Assembly: GCA_005765155.1 (NCBI GenBank)
Contig: VCCP01000001.1
Span: 2,604,001 to 2,668,000 of the forward strand
Direction: 5' to 3'
From: Zelopaecilomyces penicillatus
Taxonomy: Eukaryota > Ascomycota > Sordariomycetes > Hypocreales > Pseudodiploosporaceae
Length of the DNA stretch: 64,000 bases
The notes beneath the pieces were generated by a model, which was given only the letters and a program-made list of their open reading frames with translations, was not told where the DNA came from and ran no database searches. The position numbers were made by a program, and so were the translations under genes. Position 1 is the first letter of the stretch. Every line of letters starts with the position of its first letter. Shown one piece after another: positions 44,628 through 56,087 of the stretch.

Positions 44628-46024
44628 ACAACAAAAAACCACGACAACAACAAAGGGCTAGAGAGAGACAGAAGAGGTCCCATACTTTTGCATTCCCTCA
44701 AAAAGGAGATTCAACGATGTACCTGAACTCTTGAGTTGACCTGTTGAGATAATAAGCCATTTTTCACGTTTTCCGCATTAGCGAGATATTCAACATTTTG
44801 CATAAACTCTAGCCCCGTTTCAATCTTTAGCCCTTCTGCATATTGCTTTCGTTTTGTGCTCTGGCTAATGTGAACTCCAATGTGAAAACCCCGATATGCT
44901 CACCGATATTGACGTCTTTGAAGATTTCACCGCAGATTTAGTGGACAATAGATAGATAGCGTAAACGAGGCAACTATAATGCATTAAGTGCCTACTGGAA
45001 CTTTCATTGAAGAGGCGATGGTAGAGTCAAGTCAACGATGTAAACTTGGCATATCATACCATGACTTTCCAGAGAAGCACGCTCAGCAGGTAAAATTTCG
45101 CGAATAGACTGGCACAGGTAGTTGCTCAAGGAATATGCAGAAAGAGAGAATATCATTTGAGCCTAGTTAGACCTAAACATGATGCCAATGATCAGCAGCC
45201 AAGGGAGTCAACAGTGCCACCCCTCCCCGCACTCTGTCCAGACCTCTTGATTCTTCCCCGGTCTTGGCCGTTGTAGGCTTGTAGCTAAGAGTATGATCAC
45301 ACCGAAGGAGGAACACTATCGACACGTTATGTCTCTCCGGCCAGCCGAGCCATGTCTTACAGTCGCAGTGATACAACACAAGCCAATCAAATATGCCTGC
45401 ACCGGTAGCCAAGCAAAGGAAAAACTATCCCTGGACGCCGCAACATACGCTCGGCCAACCCTTGCCGAGATTTTGTTGGGGTCACTGTAGCCCGTTTCCC
45501 CTCGATCAGATCTGACCTGAGGAGAGGGATGGATCAGCTAATAGTGTGTCGTTCGGCCGGGGCTGTCTGTATACAGACACGAAAAAGAATAAAACCGGAT
45601 GAAACCCCCAGACGTCTTGCTGCATTAGCGCCCGGCACAATGGGTGCATATCTATCTACAGAGTGCATTCGTAGTGGGCTTGAGACAAGGGCGAGCTGCG
45701 GTTCTCCCATTCGTCTTTTTCGGAAGCTTCCCTTCGAGCGAGACAGAGTAGAAAGTTCAAATGATCAACACCACAAAAAAAAAAAAAGAAAACGCCTCCT
45801 CTCCCCAAAGATCCTCAGGATCCCTGTCGTCCTGACTCAAGCTGCCCTCCTCGACGCCGGGGAAATGGGTGACGGGGGAATCTTGGCTTGCATGAAAAAG
45901 TCGAAAGTTTGAAAAGCTGTTGGTAGTTGGTAGTTGGTAGTTGGCCGGCTAGTTTGGATGGAGCTGTTCTTTGTTTGATGATGCTTCTATGACCTGGGTT
46001 GGTCTCAAAAAAAAAGACGCCACT

Positions 46025-46036
46025 GGGGGGGGGGGG
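46025..46036. repeat. Run of 12 G
   Basis: A homopolymer in non-coding sequence, prone to length errors. Confidence 0.8.
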
Positions 46037-46183
46037 CATGACGGGTAGAAGGGAGCCTACGTCAGTTTCTTTCAGCTGGAGATTCCTGTTAGGACCATCT
46101 GTCTGCTAATAGCTCAGAAACTTAGATAACCTAGAGGCAAGTCGATCGATGTAGGATCATGTATTTCAGCCCTTATTCTTCCT

Positions 46184-46206
46184 TGGAGGGGGAGGGGGAG
46201 GGGGGC
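46184..46206. repeat. GGAGGG-type G-rich tract
   Basis: Successive runs of five or six G separated by A on the plus strand. It could form a G-quadruplex. Confidence 0.6.
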
Positions 46207-47620
46207 TTAAACATGGGGGTAATCTGTGGCTTTTGTCGATAACCAATTGTATGCAGCTGGAGACGAATAGTCTGTAGAATCATCAAAGAAGCAAAAGCTG
46301 CTTTTAGCTTGGTGGGTAAACTGTTTTAAGCCCGTGGCATATCCGGCCAGACCCCGCCCTCTGATGCAATCATCATCCACAGCAAACACAAGGACCTTGC
46401 TTGTCTCTCTACCTGGGCAATTACCTACCTACAACTAGGTAGCTCGTCCTAGAGCTCCCAGCTGCAAAACCCTAAAGCGTGTAAGCTTCAAAGCTTCCAG
46501 TTTCCAGCTCCAAGGCCAAGCTCGACTAGTTGCCAGAGCGTCGTCATCTTTCTTGGAGAAAACTACACCATACCTTCGCCTTTCTCTGTCTACTACAGCT
46601 GTCTAGATATGTTACTTAGTGATGCGGCAAACAATGTTGGTAGTATTCCTGGGAAGAGCTTAAACGGCCTGCAGTTGCTTCCCTTTAAGCCAATTAAACA
46701 ACAACACTTTATTGTTTCCCCTTCCTCACACCGTGTGAACTCAGAATCATTTGACTTCAACCGAGAAGGAACGGCCACCCCCTTCGCTCACCCCTAGGCA
46801 CTGATCTGTATAACACCACAGCATCCAACTCCTAGTTTCCAACTCCCCTCCCTTCTCTCTCCCGTTGATGCGGTGGCGCTCTAGAGCTCTGCCTTCCCTT
46901 ACACCTAGCGCAGCCGCAAGCCTGCAGAGAGCTCCTGAGTTCCCCTCCCATTCCTACACCTGAAGGGGAAAATCATTCGTAGTTCGTTTAAAACAGCTGG
47001 GTTGGTAGTTAAACAGAGTTGCAATGCATTTAGACCCATCTTCTTCCACCCCTGTTCAAGAAGTGGATAAGTTAACCAAGCTGAGAATGGAGGAGGGAGG
47101 GGAGGCGTTTATCTTCCCCGGTGTGGTAGACGAAGCTTTTCGCATTAGCGGATACTTAGCTGTACGCGTAGGTGTGGCCAAGAGAGCTCTAATAGAGTGT
47201 TCGTATGAATATGGGGGAGGGGAATACTCAGAGGGCGTGTATATGTGTGCATGCGTTCTGAAGTGGGCGAGGGGATGAAGATCCACGGACATGTGGATGA
47301 AATGTCAACCATCATCCAGCCTAGCTGCATGCCAAACGAAACGAAAGACGCTCTCTGAATGGACCGGCCCAAGGCAAAGCCCTGACCTCTCGCCTACGTC
47401 CTTGAAAGTCCGGAGCTTGAGTTCCTCAATCTATTTCCCCATATTTCTGTAGTTCGAGGGGGGCGACGGCAAGCCAACGTCCAAAATGTTGTATGCCAGG
47501 ATATTGTCAACTCCACCTCGACAAGGAGGCTAGAAGCGGGAATATCGTGATAGCCCCTTGGCATGGAGAGTTCAGACGTAGCGTGGCCTCGTTGAGGACT
47601 TTTTGTTTCCGCATTGTGTG

Positions 47621-47630
47621 TATATATAAG
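47621..47630 (+). promoter_or_regulatory. TATA box of the alcohol dehydrogenase gene
   Basis: TATATATAAG about 180 bp before the ATG at 47807, with a pyrimidine-rich stretch and CA-rich leader after it. Confidence 0.5.
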
Positions 47631-47806
47631 TGCCCATCGTCCTCGAAGTCTATGCATAAAATACTCTCCCATCAGACTCGCATATCAATAATAAGCCAGC
47701 TTCAGTTTCCTCAAGCTTCAAGAACACACAAAACTCCCTTCGACCTTCACAACATCACAAAACCAAAACACACCAATTCTCGCATTTTCCCCACAACATC
47801 GGCAAA

Positions 47807-48941
47807 ATGGGCAGCATTGAAATCCCCACTGAACAATGGGCGCAGGTAGTTGAGAAGACTGGTGGACGTACGTGAAGAAATCTTCATATCCCAAGTTTAA
47901 TATAAAACACACTTTGCTGACTCTTCTCCTTTCTCATGTAGCCGTCGTGTACAAGAAGATCCCCGTTGCAAAGCCCGGGCCTGATGAGGTTCTCGTCAAC
48001 ATCAAGTACTCTGGCGTATGCCATACCGACCTTCACGCTATGCTGGGCGACTGGCCCATTCCCACCAAATTGCCTCTTGTCGGCGGCCATGAAGGTGCTG
48101 GTATCGTCGTTGTTCGTGGCGAGCTCGTCAAGGATGTCGAAATTGGTGATCACGCCGGCGTCAAGTGGCTGAATGGCTCCTGTCTCAGCTGCTCCTATTG
48201 TCAGAACATGGACGAGCCACTTTGTGGAAAGCCCGAGCTCTCCGGCTATACTGTTGACGGATCCTTCCAGCAATACGCCATCGCCAAGGCAGCCCACATC
48301 GCCCGCATCCCCAAGGAGTGTGACCTTGAACAGTATCACCGATTCTATGCGCTGGTATCACCGTCTACAAGGGCCTCAAGGAGTCTGGCGCCAAGCCCGG
48401 CCAGTCTGTTGCCATTGTCGGCGCAGGCGGTGGTCTCGGTAGTTGTGCACTCCAGTACGCCAAGGCGATGGGCCTCCACACCATCGCTATCGACGGCGGC
48501 TCTGAGAAGCGCGATCTCTGTCTCAAGCTTGGTGCTACTGCCTTTGTTGACTTCATGAGCTCTTCTGATCTGGTTGCTGAGGTCAAGGCCGCGACGCCAG
48601 ATGGTCTGGGGCCCCATGCTTGTCTTCTCGTCGCTGTTCAGGAGAAGCCCTTCCAGCAGGCAACCCAATATGTCCGTGCTCGTGGCACTGTCGTTTGCAT
48701 TGGTCTTCCTCCCAATGCTAGCATCAGCGCCCCAGTTTTCGACACTGTTCTTCGCATGATCAACATCAAGGGTAGCTATGTTGGTAACCGCGCTGACACG
48801 GCTGAGGCCATTGATTTCTACCGAAGAGGTTTGATTACCGTTCCATACAAGACCGTTGGTCTGAGTAAGTTGCAAGACGTCTATAAACTGATGCATGAGG
48901 GCAAGATTGCTGGGCGATATGTCGTTGACACCAGCAAATGA
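47807..48941 (+). pseudogene. Zinc-dependent alcohol dehydrogenase (ADH1-like) with a one-base frameshift
   Basis: Exons are 47807-47867 and 47942-48941. Motifs in order: catalytic zinc region SGVCHTDLHAMLGDW, GHEGAG, and the structural zinc loop with four Cys (SCLSCSYCQNMDEPLC). The frame then breaks at about 48330, right after IPKECDLE. From there the family sequence continues in another frame as VSPILCAGITVYKG, AIVGAGGGLGS (NAD-binding), GLPPN and a normal C terminus ending at 48941. One base appears to be missing between codons GAA and GTA; no intron fits. The full enzyme would be about 350 residues, a cytosolic or mitochondrial tetrameric ethanol/acetaldehyde dehydrogenase. The absence of other damage favours either sequence error or very recent loss. 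Strong TATA box and C-rich third positions suggest a highly expressed gene. Confidence 0.85.
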
Positions 48942-49547
48942 AATATTTTTCAAGAAGCGAGTTCAAAAACCTTGAAAAATACAAAAAGATGAGTTGGAAG
49001 GTGTGAGGAATCTCGGGGCGCATTTAACCAGAAGAAGTTGTATCGCAATGTTGCGAGGAGTGAAGGTGTTGTCAATTTGGTGGAAGAAACCTATCATCCA
49101 ATGCGTGCCACATTGTGATTCTGAAATATGTAGATGAATCATCTGCATAGCTAGGACGATACTGTGGATGATTAGCAATTTATAGGAAAATATACTTCCG
49201 TGCCAAACAATACCATTCCATATATTTGTCAACTAGCGGTATATAGGCAATTGAATGAGACGACAAGCGGAATGAAGGGAGCAAGACGAAAAAAAAAAGA
49301 GTCAAGATACTGTGCCGACACTTGACCCTATCGCGTCATGTGCAGGGGAACATCTTCTTGTATTGGCTACATATCTCTAGTCGTCATTTTTTTTGCAAGA
49401 GCCTTTTATGGCACACCTCGTTGTCCGCGAAATGAACCCGGCTCCTCACCAATCTATACCAATCTGATTTATCGGCTGAAAGGACAGGCCGTTGATGATA
49501 ACTTGAGTGGAGGCTCACTGAGTGGTTTACCAGGGTTGCCTTCGCAG
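48942..49547. other. Convergent intergenic region ADH / ARP3
   Basis: 606 bp between two 3' ends. No gene was seen. Confidence 0.5.
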
Positions 49548-51375
49548 TTAGGCGCCACCAGGCCCACCTAGCAAGGCAAATCTCCGCACGATGCTCGGCC
49601 CGTATTCTTGGTACTGTATTTATCAAGTTAGCAATGACATTCAGAAACCAGTGAATGAACAGAAAATGGCGAGTTTGAAAATTTTGTACCTCTGCTTTCG
49701 TATGACAGTACGATCGAAACTCTGGGGTTTGACCGAGCAAACTGCCACCAAACCAGGGGCCGTGTCGTTGCCTCTTGTGCGTGATGACCTGAACATCCAA
49801 ACCTCCACTTCGTGCTCCTCCACTGCGAGCCTCGGAAGCCCGGATTCGTTCGTCCACCAGGTGTTTGATATCTCGCTGTAACCTTCTTCCAAAGTCTTTG
49901 TAGAGCGTGCTTCCACCCGACAGCACAATGTTCTTGTATAGGCCTCTTCGGACATCGATGGGTGATTGTTGAATGACGCTGTCCACAACCACGGGCAAGG
50001 GGGTCAGGAAGTCGGAAGTGTAGATCTCGGGATTGAAGAATATTTCGGGTGCAAGGAATCGCTCGTATCCGACATCGACACTGACTTGTCGACCGCCAGG
50101 CTGAGTAACAACATGTTTGGCAAAACGAGATCGGTCCCGGTCGTATTTGGAAAATTCCTTTACTATATCTGGGCAGACATAGCAGTACTCTTCCTTGATC
50201 TCCTGGGCCGTCTTAAGAGATGAGTCTGGCTCACCACGGTCTCGCAGCAAAGACTGCACGAAATAGGTGATATCACGTCCGGCGACGGGAATTGACTTGA
50301 TAGATGAGCCGATAACATATCCCTCAGCGACAGGAATGACATGAGTAACACCATCACCGGAATCGATCACCGTTCCCGTCAAGGATCTGTCTGACACCTT
50401 GGAAGATGTCCAGGAGGCAGCCAGGGCCAGCACAGCCTGCACCGCAATATACATGCCGGCGCAGTTGAAAGACTCGAAGAAAATCTCGGCCGTGTTCTCT
50501 CGGTTTTCAGGGGGGTTGAGGGGCTGGATAATGTCAGAGAGCTATGCCGGGCGTCTTGGAACTTGTAGTACGTACGGGCTCTGTCAGAAGGAAGTAATGA
50601 TCCTCGGGCTCGACTCTTAGATATTTGAAGATGGAATTTGACCAGAACCGCTCCATATGATCCTAAAAACTAACGTCAGCAAATAGAAAGCTGCTGATAT
50701 AGAGTTCAGACAGGCACCTACCCAATTCTCAATCTGGCCATGTCGAATAGGGTAATGAAGACCATATCCTAAGTCGCTTAGCCGGGGGAGCTTCCCAGTA
50801 GATGTATATTTGGAGATTTCGAGACAGACAAGAAGGCAATGAAATGTGTCTTGACGTACCTGGACCTGCAGCAGCGGCTACCGCCTCATCGCCAATGAAG
50901 AAGTCTAGATCCTCAGTTCCCCGCTTCGAATTCAAGTGGCCCCCAGCGCCGGCGCCTCCGGTTAGGTAAGATGGTTTTTTGGCAACAGCTGGGTGGCCTG
51001 ATCCTGTGCCTCCACCTCCACCAGCACCGCTCTTTGTCGCGATGGCGGTTGGGAATACAAAAGACGGGGAGTCATTTCCAGCGAAGCCTGGGGTCGCCAG
51101 TCAGTGAACGGGAACGGGAACGGATCACCGTGGCGGACGCAGAAGTAGTCGTACCTAGCTTAGAAAAGCCCGTGCCGCTGGAAACGTAGCTGTTAGCCTG
51201 ATCCTAAAGCATTTGGGAAGCGAGAGCGTGGGTGCGTGTGCGTGTGCGTGATGTGATGTGGACGGATAGATCTGGGGTCTGCGCCCGGGAGGCTGACCAG
51301 TGGGAGAGGAGGAGACGAGAAGAGACGAGACGAGACATACTTGTCCATGACAACGGCAGGAGTTTGGTTCGCCAT
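49548..51375 (-). CDS. arp3: Actin-related protein 3 (Arp2/3 complex)
   Basis: Seven exons on the minus strand: 51375-51341, 51177-51155, 51087-50860, 50768-50722, 50662-50576, 50523-49690 and 49613-49548 (439 residues). The second exon is only 23 nt and restores MDNGTGFSKLGFAGND. The ARP3-specific insertion rich in Gly follows, then RGTEDLDFFIGDEA, the YGLHYPIRHGQIENWDHMERFW block and YFLLTEPPLNPPENRE. The C terminus has WFGGSLLGQTPEFRSYCHTKAEYQEYGPSIVRR. ARP3 is a nucleating subunit of the Arp2/3 complex, which builds branched actin at endocytic patches. All introns keep phase and rebuild conserved motifs, so the model is secure. Confidence 0.96.
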
Positions 51376-52690
51376 GGTGGAAGATGATGCGGCTGACGGC
51401 GCGCGCAGGAACAGCCGGAATTGCAGACGGGAGAGCTTCGTAGAGATGGTGTCGAACGCAATGGGTGGTTGTAGCCTGTAGTTGAAGCTGTCGTCTGCAA
51501 GTGGGGGTCGGAGACACGATACGTACGTATGCGTGTGTGGGTAGGCGCTACTAGGGAGGTACTGACTGTGCTATTGAGTTACGTACGTGCCGTTGGAACG
51601 AAGCCGACACAGAAAAAGCCCCGCCATGATGGGGAGCTTGGGTTGTGCACTTATCGGGGCGTGTTAGTGTTGGATCTGTCTGTATCAGCCTCTCTCTCTT
51701 TCTGCGACCACCCGTCGACGTCATTTCAGTTCTTGGATGTACTTGGTGCTTCGTGTTTTATTTCCCCAGTGCATAGTAAATATGATATAGAGCCCGTAGA
51801 TTTATGCGAATGAGCAGACTATGTAGGATATCTAGCATCAACAAACAAGTGTGTGAAGTTCCCGCATCGTCTAGTGCATTGGCTGATGCAGACGCCCGTC
51901 TGCACACTGAAGGAGCTTGCGTCGACTGCAATGTAATAATTGAATGTTGACCAACTTTGGTAGACGGTGGCCGTGAGTAAGTCCTGCTCCCCTAAATCTT
52001 CGTGGCGTAGGGGACCTGCAGCTAGACCTAGAGCTCTCTCAGCAAGTCCAGGTACAGCGACTACAGCGACTTCCCAGTCGCCTGGAGGCAGCCCAGCAAG
52101 CCCAGCTCCTCCACCATCTCAGGCCTTGAACGGGAATCAATCATGTATATCGCATGAGCTGCTCGCTCGATTTCTCGCTTCTCCCTCTCGCTTCTTCCTT
52201 TCGAGTCATTTTCTTGAGTCTTCTTGCCCAGGCATATCTATCTCCGACCTCGGACCAGCGACAACTTGGCTGTACTTGCCTGCTGTGTCGCTGCATGCAT
52301 GCACGGCGTTCAGCCGTCAACCAGTTTTGTTCGGCTCGACTGGCAGGCAACTGCGTTTCCAGCATTGGCTGAGTCGGGACGGTGACATACATTGGATCGT
52401 CTTCCAGGATACGAAAGCCACGCTGCACATAGCAAACTGACTCCAAAACCGCGTCTCGTCTTATCCTATTCCTCCATCTTCCTTTCTCATTTTTGTCTCC
52501 CATTGGACACCCGTTTGGATTCCTACGCCTCTGCTCCGCCTCCCGCCTCCCGCCTCCCGCCTCCCGCCTCCCGTTGTTCCACCCTGGGCCATTCGTCGTT
52601 TTGCATTGCATTCTGTTCGTCCTTGGCCGAGATAACCCAACCTGCATCCTTTATGGCCCTATTTCCACGGCTTTAGGTCTCTGGATAACT
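51376..52690. promoter_or_regulatory. Divergent promoter region ARP3 / taspase-like gene
   Basis: About 1.3 kb. It contains a TACGTACGTA-type alternating stretch near 51521-51531 and a CCTCCCG tandem repeat at 52538-52574. Long open frames on both strands here are low-complexity shadows. Confidence 0.5.
52538..52574. repeat. 7-bp tandem repeat (CGCCTCC)5
   Basis: About five perfect copies of CGCCTCC lie some 115-150 bp before the taspase-like start codon, inside the probable promoter. Confidence 0.85.
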
Positions 52691-54696
52691 ATGAACCGTC
52701 GTTGCAGTCATGTTTCCTCCATGAAGGCTGAGGAAACGTGTGGTGCCGATGGCGCCCTTGACCGCGTTCTACGACTCGGTCAAAGGCAAAGAAGTGTGCC
52801 TGCAATCTTCATTCATGCTGGGGCCGGCTTCCATAGCCACCAAAACGAGCATGTTCACCTGGAAGCCTGTGTTGCGTAAGCCCACCCATTAAATGGCCGT
52901 GCCGACTTGCTCATTTTCAATCAAGTCACTAAACCCCTTGTTCTGCCCATTCATCTTGTTTTAAGGTGGCTGACAATATCTCACATCTAGGGCTGCTGAA
53001 ATGGGAATGAAATTTTTGAAAGCCGGCGCTACTGCTACACAAGCCATCGAAGCAGCCTTGCGAATTCTCGAAGACAAGGAGATCACGAATGCGGGTTACG
53101 GCTCTAATCTGTCCATTGACGGAACTGTTGAGTGTGATGCCACAATCGTGGATCACCTCGGCAGAAGCGGTGCCTGTGGAGCTGTCCCAAGTTAGTTGAA
53201 CTAGGTCTGTTGATTTCACGTCTTGGCTTCTAACTGGTTCATGAACAGATATCAAGAACCCAATCTCTTTGGCAAAGTTGATTCTTGACACGAGCAATAT
53301 GCCCCTTAGTCTGCGCCGTGTCCCCCCTAATGCTCTAGTCGGAGAGGGTGCTAGGGCATTTGCTGAGGAACATGGCATGATTACCATGCGCAACGAGAGG
53401 CTTGTCTCCCAAAACTCACGCGATCGTTTTTTACGATGGCAAGAGGACCTTAAACGTGCAGAGACCAAAACGAAAGAGACCAGGATGACACCACCTACAG
53501 GCCAGGTGAGCATGGGATGTGCTCCCTGTCAGTACGATACAGCATCGTCGCAAGAGCCGCATCGCACTTTTCCGCGAGACCACACCGCTGCAATCATGAC
53601 TGGTACGTGGAATGAAGGGCAACCTGATTCTCCATATGCCGGCACACCTGTATCAGATCCACTCAATGTCACAAATACTCTAATGACAGTTAGTCCTATT
53701 CACAACATGAGCTCAACTTTATCAAACGCAATCAGATCACCTGCCAGCTCATCGTCCGGGTCATTTATGCCTACAACACCCACCAAGACTAACCAAGACT
53801 CAAACCGCGGCTTTCCCTCATCACGCCCAAAATATGCTGACATGAAGACGCACCCACTCGCTCGCGGGGCGGGCACGAGCGCTGATACATACCAAGAAAG
53901 TGGTGCGAAGCTTGCCAATGAGAGAGATGGACCAAATCTCCAGGGCTTGACCTCTTTGCCCCAGCAAATCCCTGAACTGGCAAAATTTGACCGGGGTGAC
54001 CTTGGTGGCCCTCAAACCAACACCGTGATGGATTATCGTGGTCTTAAGCGACCACTTGCCACAAGGAATGTAAGCGGGAGCCTTAGTACCCAGAGCCCCA
54101 AGAGATCATTCCATCCATCGGCTGCTATAGAGGATTCAGTCAGTGACACTATCGGTGCTATTGCAATTGACGACAAAGGCCAAATCGCAGCCGGATCGTC
54201 TTCCGGCGGAATTGGGATGAAGCACCGTGGTCGCCTGGGCCCAGCCGCTCTCGTCGGCATTGGAACGGCTGTAGTCCCGTGCGCAGAGGACGATGAAGAG
54301 GGAATCACGGTTGCTACTGTGACAAGCGGTACAGGCGAGCACATGGCTACTACAATGGCTTCGCAAAGATGCGCTGAGCGACTTTATAGAGGCACACGAC
54401 GAGGGCCTGGCGGTGCCGACATTCATGATGATGATGAGGACACCATAATGGAGTCTTTCATAGCTGACGATTTCATGGATCACCCAGGCGTAAAGCACTG
54501 CCATTCTGCTGGAGCCATTGGAGTCATGGCAGTAAAGAAGCATCGCTCTGGATACTACCTGTACTTTGCCCACAATACGGATTCATTTGCCCTGGCCTCG
54601 ATGGGAGCGTTGGAGAAAGCGCCTCGCTGTGTCATGTCTCGCCTGCCAGAAGGTGCTAAGATCGCCAAGGGTGGTCGAAAGATTAGGCTGGAGTAG
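52691..54696 (+). CDS. Taspase-1 / Ntn-hydrolase asparaginase-family protein
   Basis: Exons are 52691-52875, 52991-53190 and 53249-54696 (610 residues). The N-terminal half reads AIFIHAGAGFHS, EAALRILEDKEITNAGYGSNLS and DGTVECDATIVDH, the alpha-subunit signature of the asparaginase-2/taspase family. The catalytic Thr that becomes the new N terminus after self-cleavage lies in SDTIGAIAID, followed by AAGSSSGGIGMKHRGRLG. About 250 residues of Ser/Thr/Pro-rich, probably disordered sequence separate the two halves, much longer than in animal taspase-1. Such inserts are common in fungal versions. The start could also be at the downstream Met of MKAEETCG. Fungal substrates are not known. The frame is intact. 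Confidence 0.88.
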
Positions 54697-54983
54697 TCTA
54701 CTAATGGGTGGAGTTTTGAATTGGTAGTAGGAGAGAAACGGGCGACACAAAAATAACAAATTACAGATTGCATCGATTGGCCTTCGGCGGTACTTCTGCA
54801 GACGTTTAGCACATGGCATAAAACGGGGCGTTCTTGTTACGATTGGTCTTGCTTGTGTATGATAAAATATAGTGATACCCCTCTAGTCCTAAAGATATTT
54901 CTCTGAGCCAAGTAACGGAGCCGAGGAAGACGAGTCTGTCCCGCGCTCTTTCAAAAGGTGCCTCTCCTTTGGTTCTTTCTTTT
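54697..54983. other. Convergent intergenic region
   Basis: 287 bp between two 3' ends. No gene was seen. Confidence 0.5.
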
Positions 54984-56087
54984 TCAGGGACGAGGAGTTC
55001 CGGTGGCAGGAGTGGCAGTGGCACTACCCGTTTCCTCCCGTGCAACGCCGTTTATGATTCTTCTCTTCTTCTTCTTTTTTCGAGGTAAAACTGCAGGCTT
55101 TGCGCCGTAATTACCCAGAGCCAGCTTAGTCCCGCATGTTAAGCACTCTGCGTTTTCTGGTAGCTCGCAAAAGATGCTCAGACATATAGAACAGACAAAC
55201 CCTGTATCGACGACTTTGCCGTGGCAGAAACATGCAGCACGGAAATCAACCGTATCATGAGTTGGTGGAATGAGCGACTCGCGGGCTTCGGTATCAGCGA
55301 TAAGGCCAAACATCAAGTATGTAAGGAGGCCTTGTGGATTAGAAGCCTTTAAAAAAGTGCCGTTGGTGTTAAAACAAGCCTGTTGAAGAAAAGTGGGATC
55401 GCCAGAAAGAGCAAGAGTATCAATGGCAACTTGAGCGTGCGCTGCGGCAAAAACGGCATTCATTATGGGTATGTATTGCGACGGCTCAGAATCCGAAACT
55501 GATATGACAACAATTCTGCCCTTCATTGGGGGCGGAGCATTAGAATTGGTCGTCATACCGCCACCTAGGCCACCATTATCAGCCCCAAGAGCCTGTGAAG
55601 CTTTGTTGATGTGACAGAGGGCGAGTGTTAACGCCCCTGAAAGTTGCGTGGTAGTCTGGACAAGGTCGGCCTCGGTTGTCATGGCCATGAGTTTTCGAAT
55701 AGAGGAAAGTACAGCAGATTCAATCAAGGCGAAGTGGGGGTATTTATTTGCAGAAGAAGAAACCGAATCAGATGGAGCATCTTGCATTTGGACATCGCCA
55801 GAGTCATCAGGAATTGTGGACGACGACGAGGAAGTGCTAGAGGGAGATGGGTAGAGCCAGACAGCGCGGTTCGAATGAGCGGCGATCACGGCAACTTGAT
55901 TGACATTGCTGAAGGCGAGGTGAGCATTAGCGAAGACGAGTATGTTCGCAATGGCCTTTGATAAGGGTAGAACGCTGTCGAGAGCTGCCCATGCGCGAGG
56001 ATTCGTATCGAGGATGATGGAGAGCAGAGATGGAGTCTCCTCGGCGGTGGTGACCTCGTAGTGCTCCGAGACGTCGACGGCATCCAT
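54984..56087 (-). CDS. tfb4: TFIIH subunit Tfb4 (p34)
   Basis: Single exon, 367 residues. The N-terminal vWA-like part contains SLLSIILDTNPRAWAAL, FANAHLAFSNVNQVAVIAAHS and the GRIVVISVSDSEPSQYIPIMNAVFAA block. Near the end, FRAACFCHGKVVDTGFVCSICLSIFC and ECLTCG form the C4 zinc finger of Tfb4. The basic KKKKKRRIINGV motif follows, with a Thr/Ala-rich tail. Tfb4 is part of the TFIIH core with Ssl1 and acts in transcription initiation and nucleotide-excision repair in the nucleus. Length and order are normal for fungi. Confidence 0.95.
   Translation of the reverse strand: MDAVDVSEHYEVTTAEETPSLLSIILDTNPRAWAALDSVLPLSKAIANILVFANAHLAFSNVNQVAVIAAHSNRAVWLYPSPSSTSSSSSTIPDDSGDVQMQDAPSDSVSSSANKYPHFALIESAVLSSIRKLMAMTTEADLVQTTTQLSGALTLALCHINKASQALGADNGGLGGGMTTNSNAPPPMKGRIVVISVSDSEPSQYIPIMNAVFAAAHAQVAIDTLALSGDPTFLQQACFNTNGTFLKASNPQGLLTYLMFGLIADTEARESLIPPTHDTVDFRAACFCHGKVVDTGFVCSICLSIFCELPENAECLTCGTKLALGNYGAKPAVLPRKKKKKRRIINGVAREETGSATATPATGTPRP

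Larger units (their letters stand above)
44628..47806. other. 3.2-kb gene-poor region
   Basis: No coding gene is supported on either strand. It has a G12 run at 46025-46036, a GGAGGG-type tract at 46184-46205 and a TATA box serving the next gene. Many overlapping short open frames show no family features. Confidence 0.55.
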
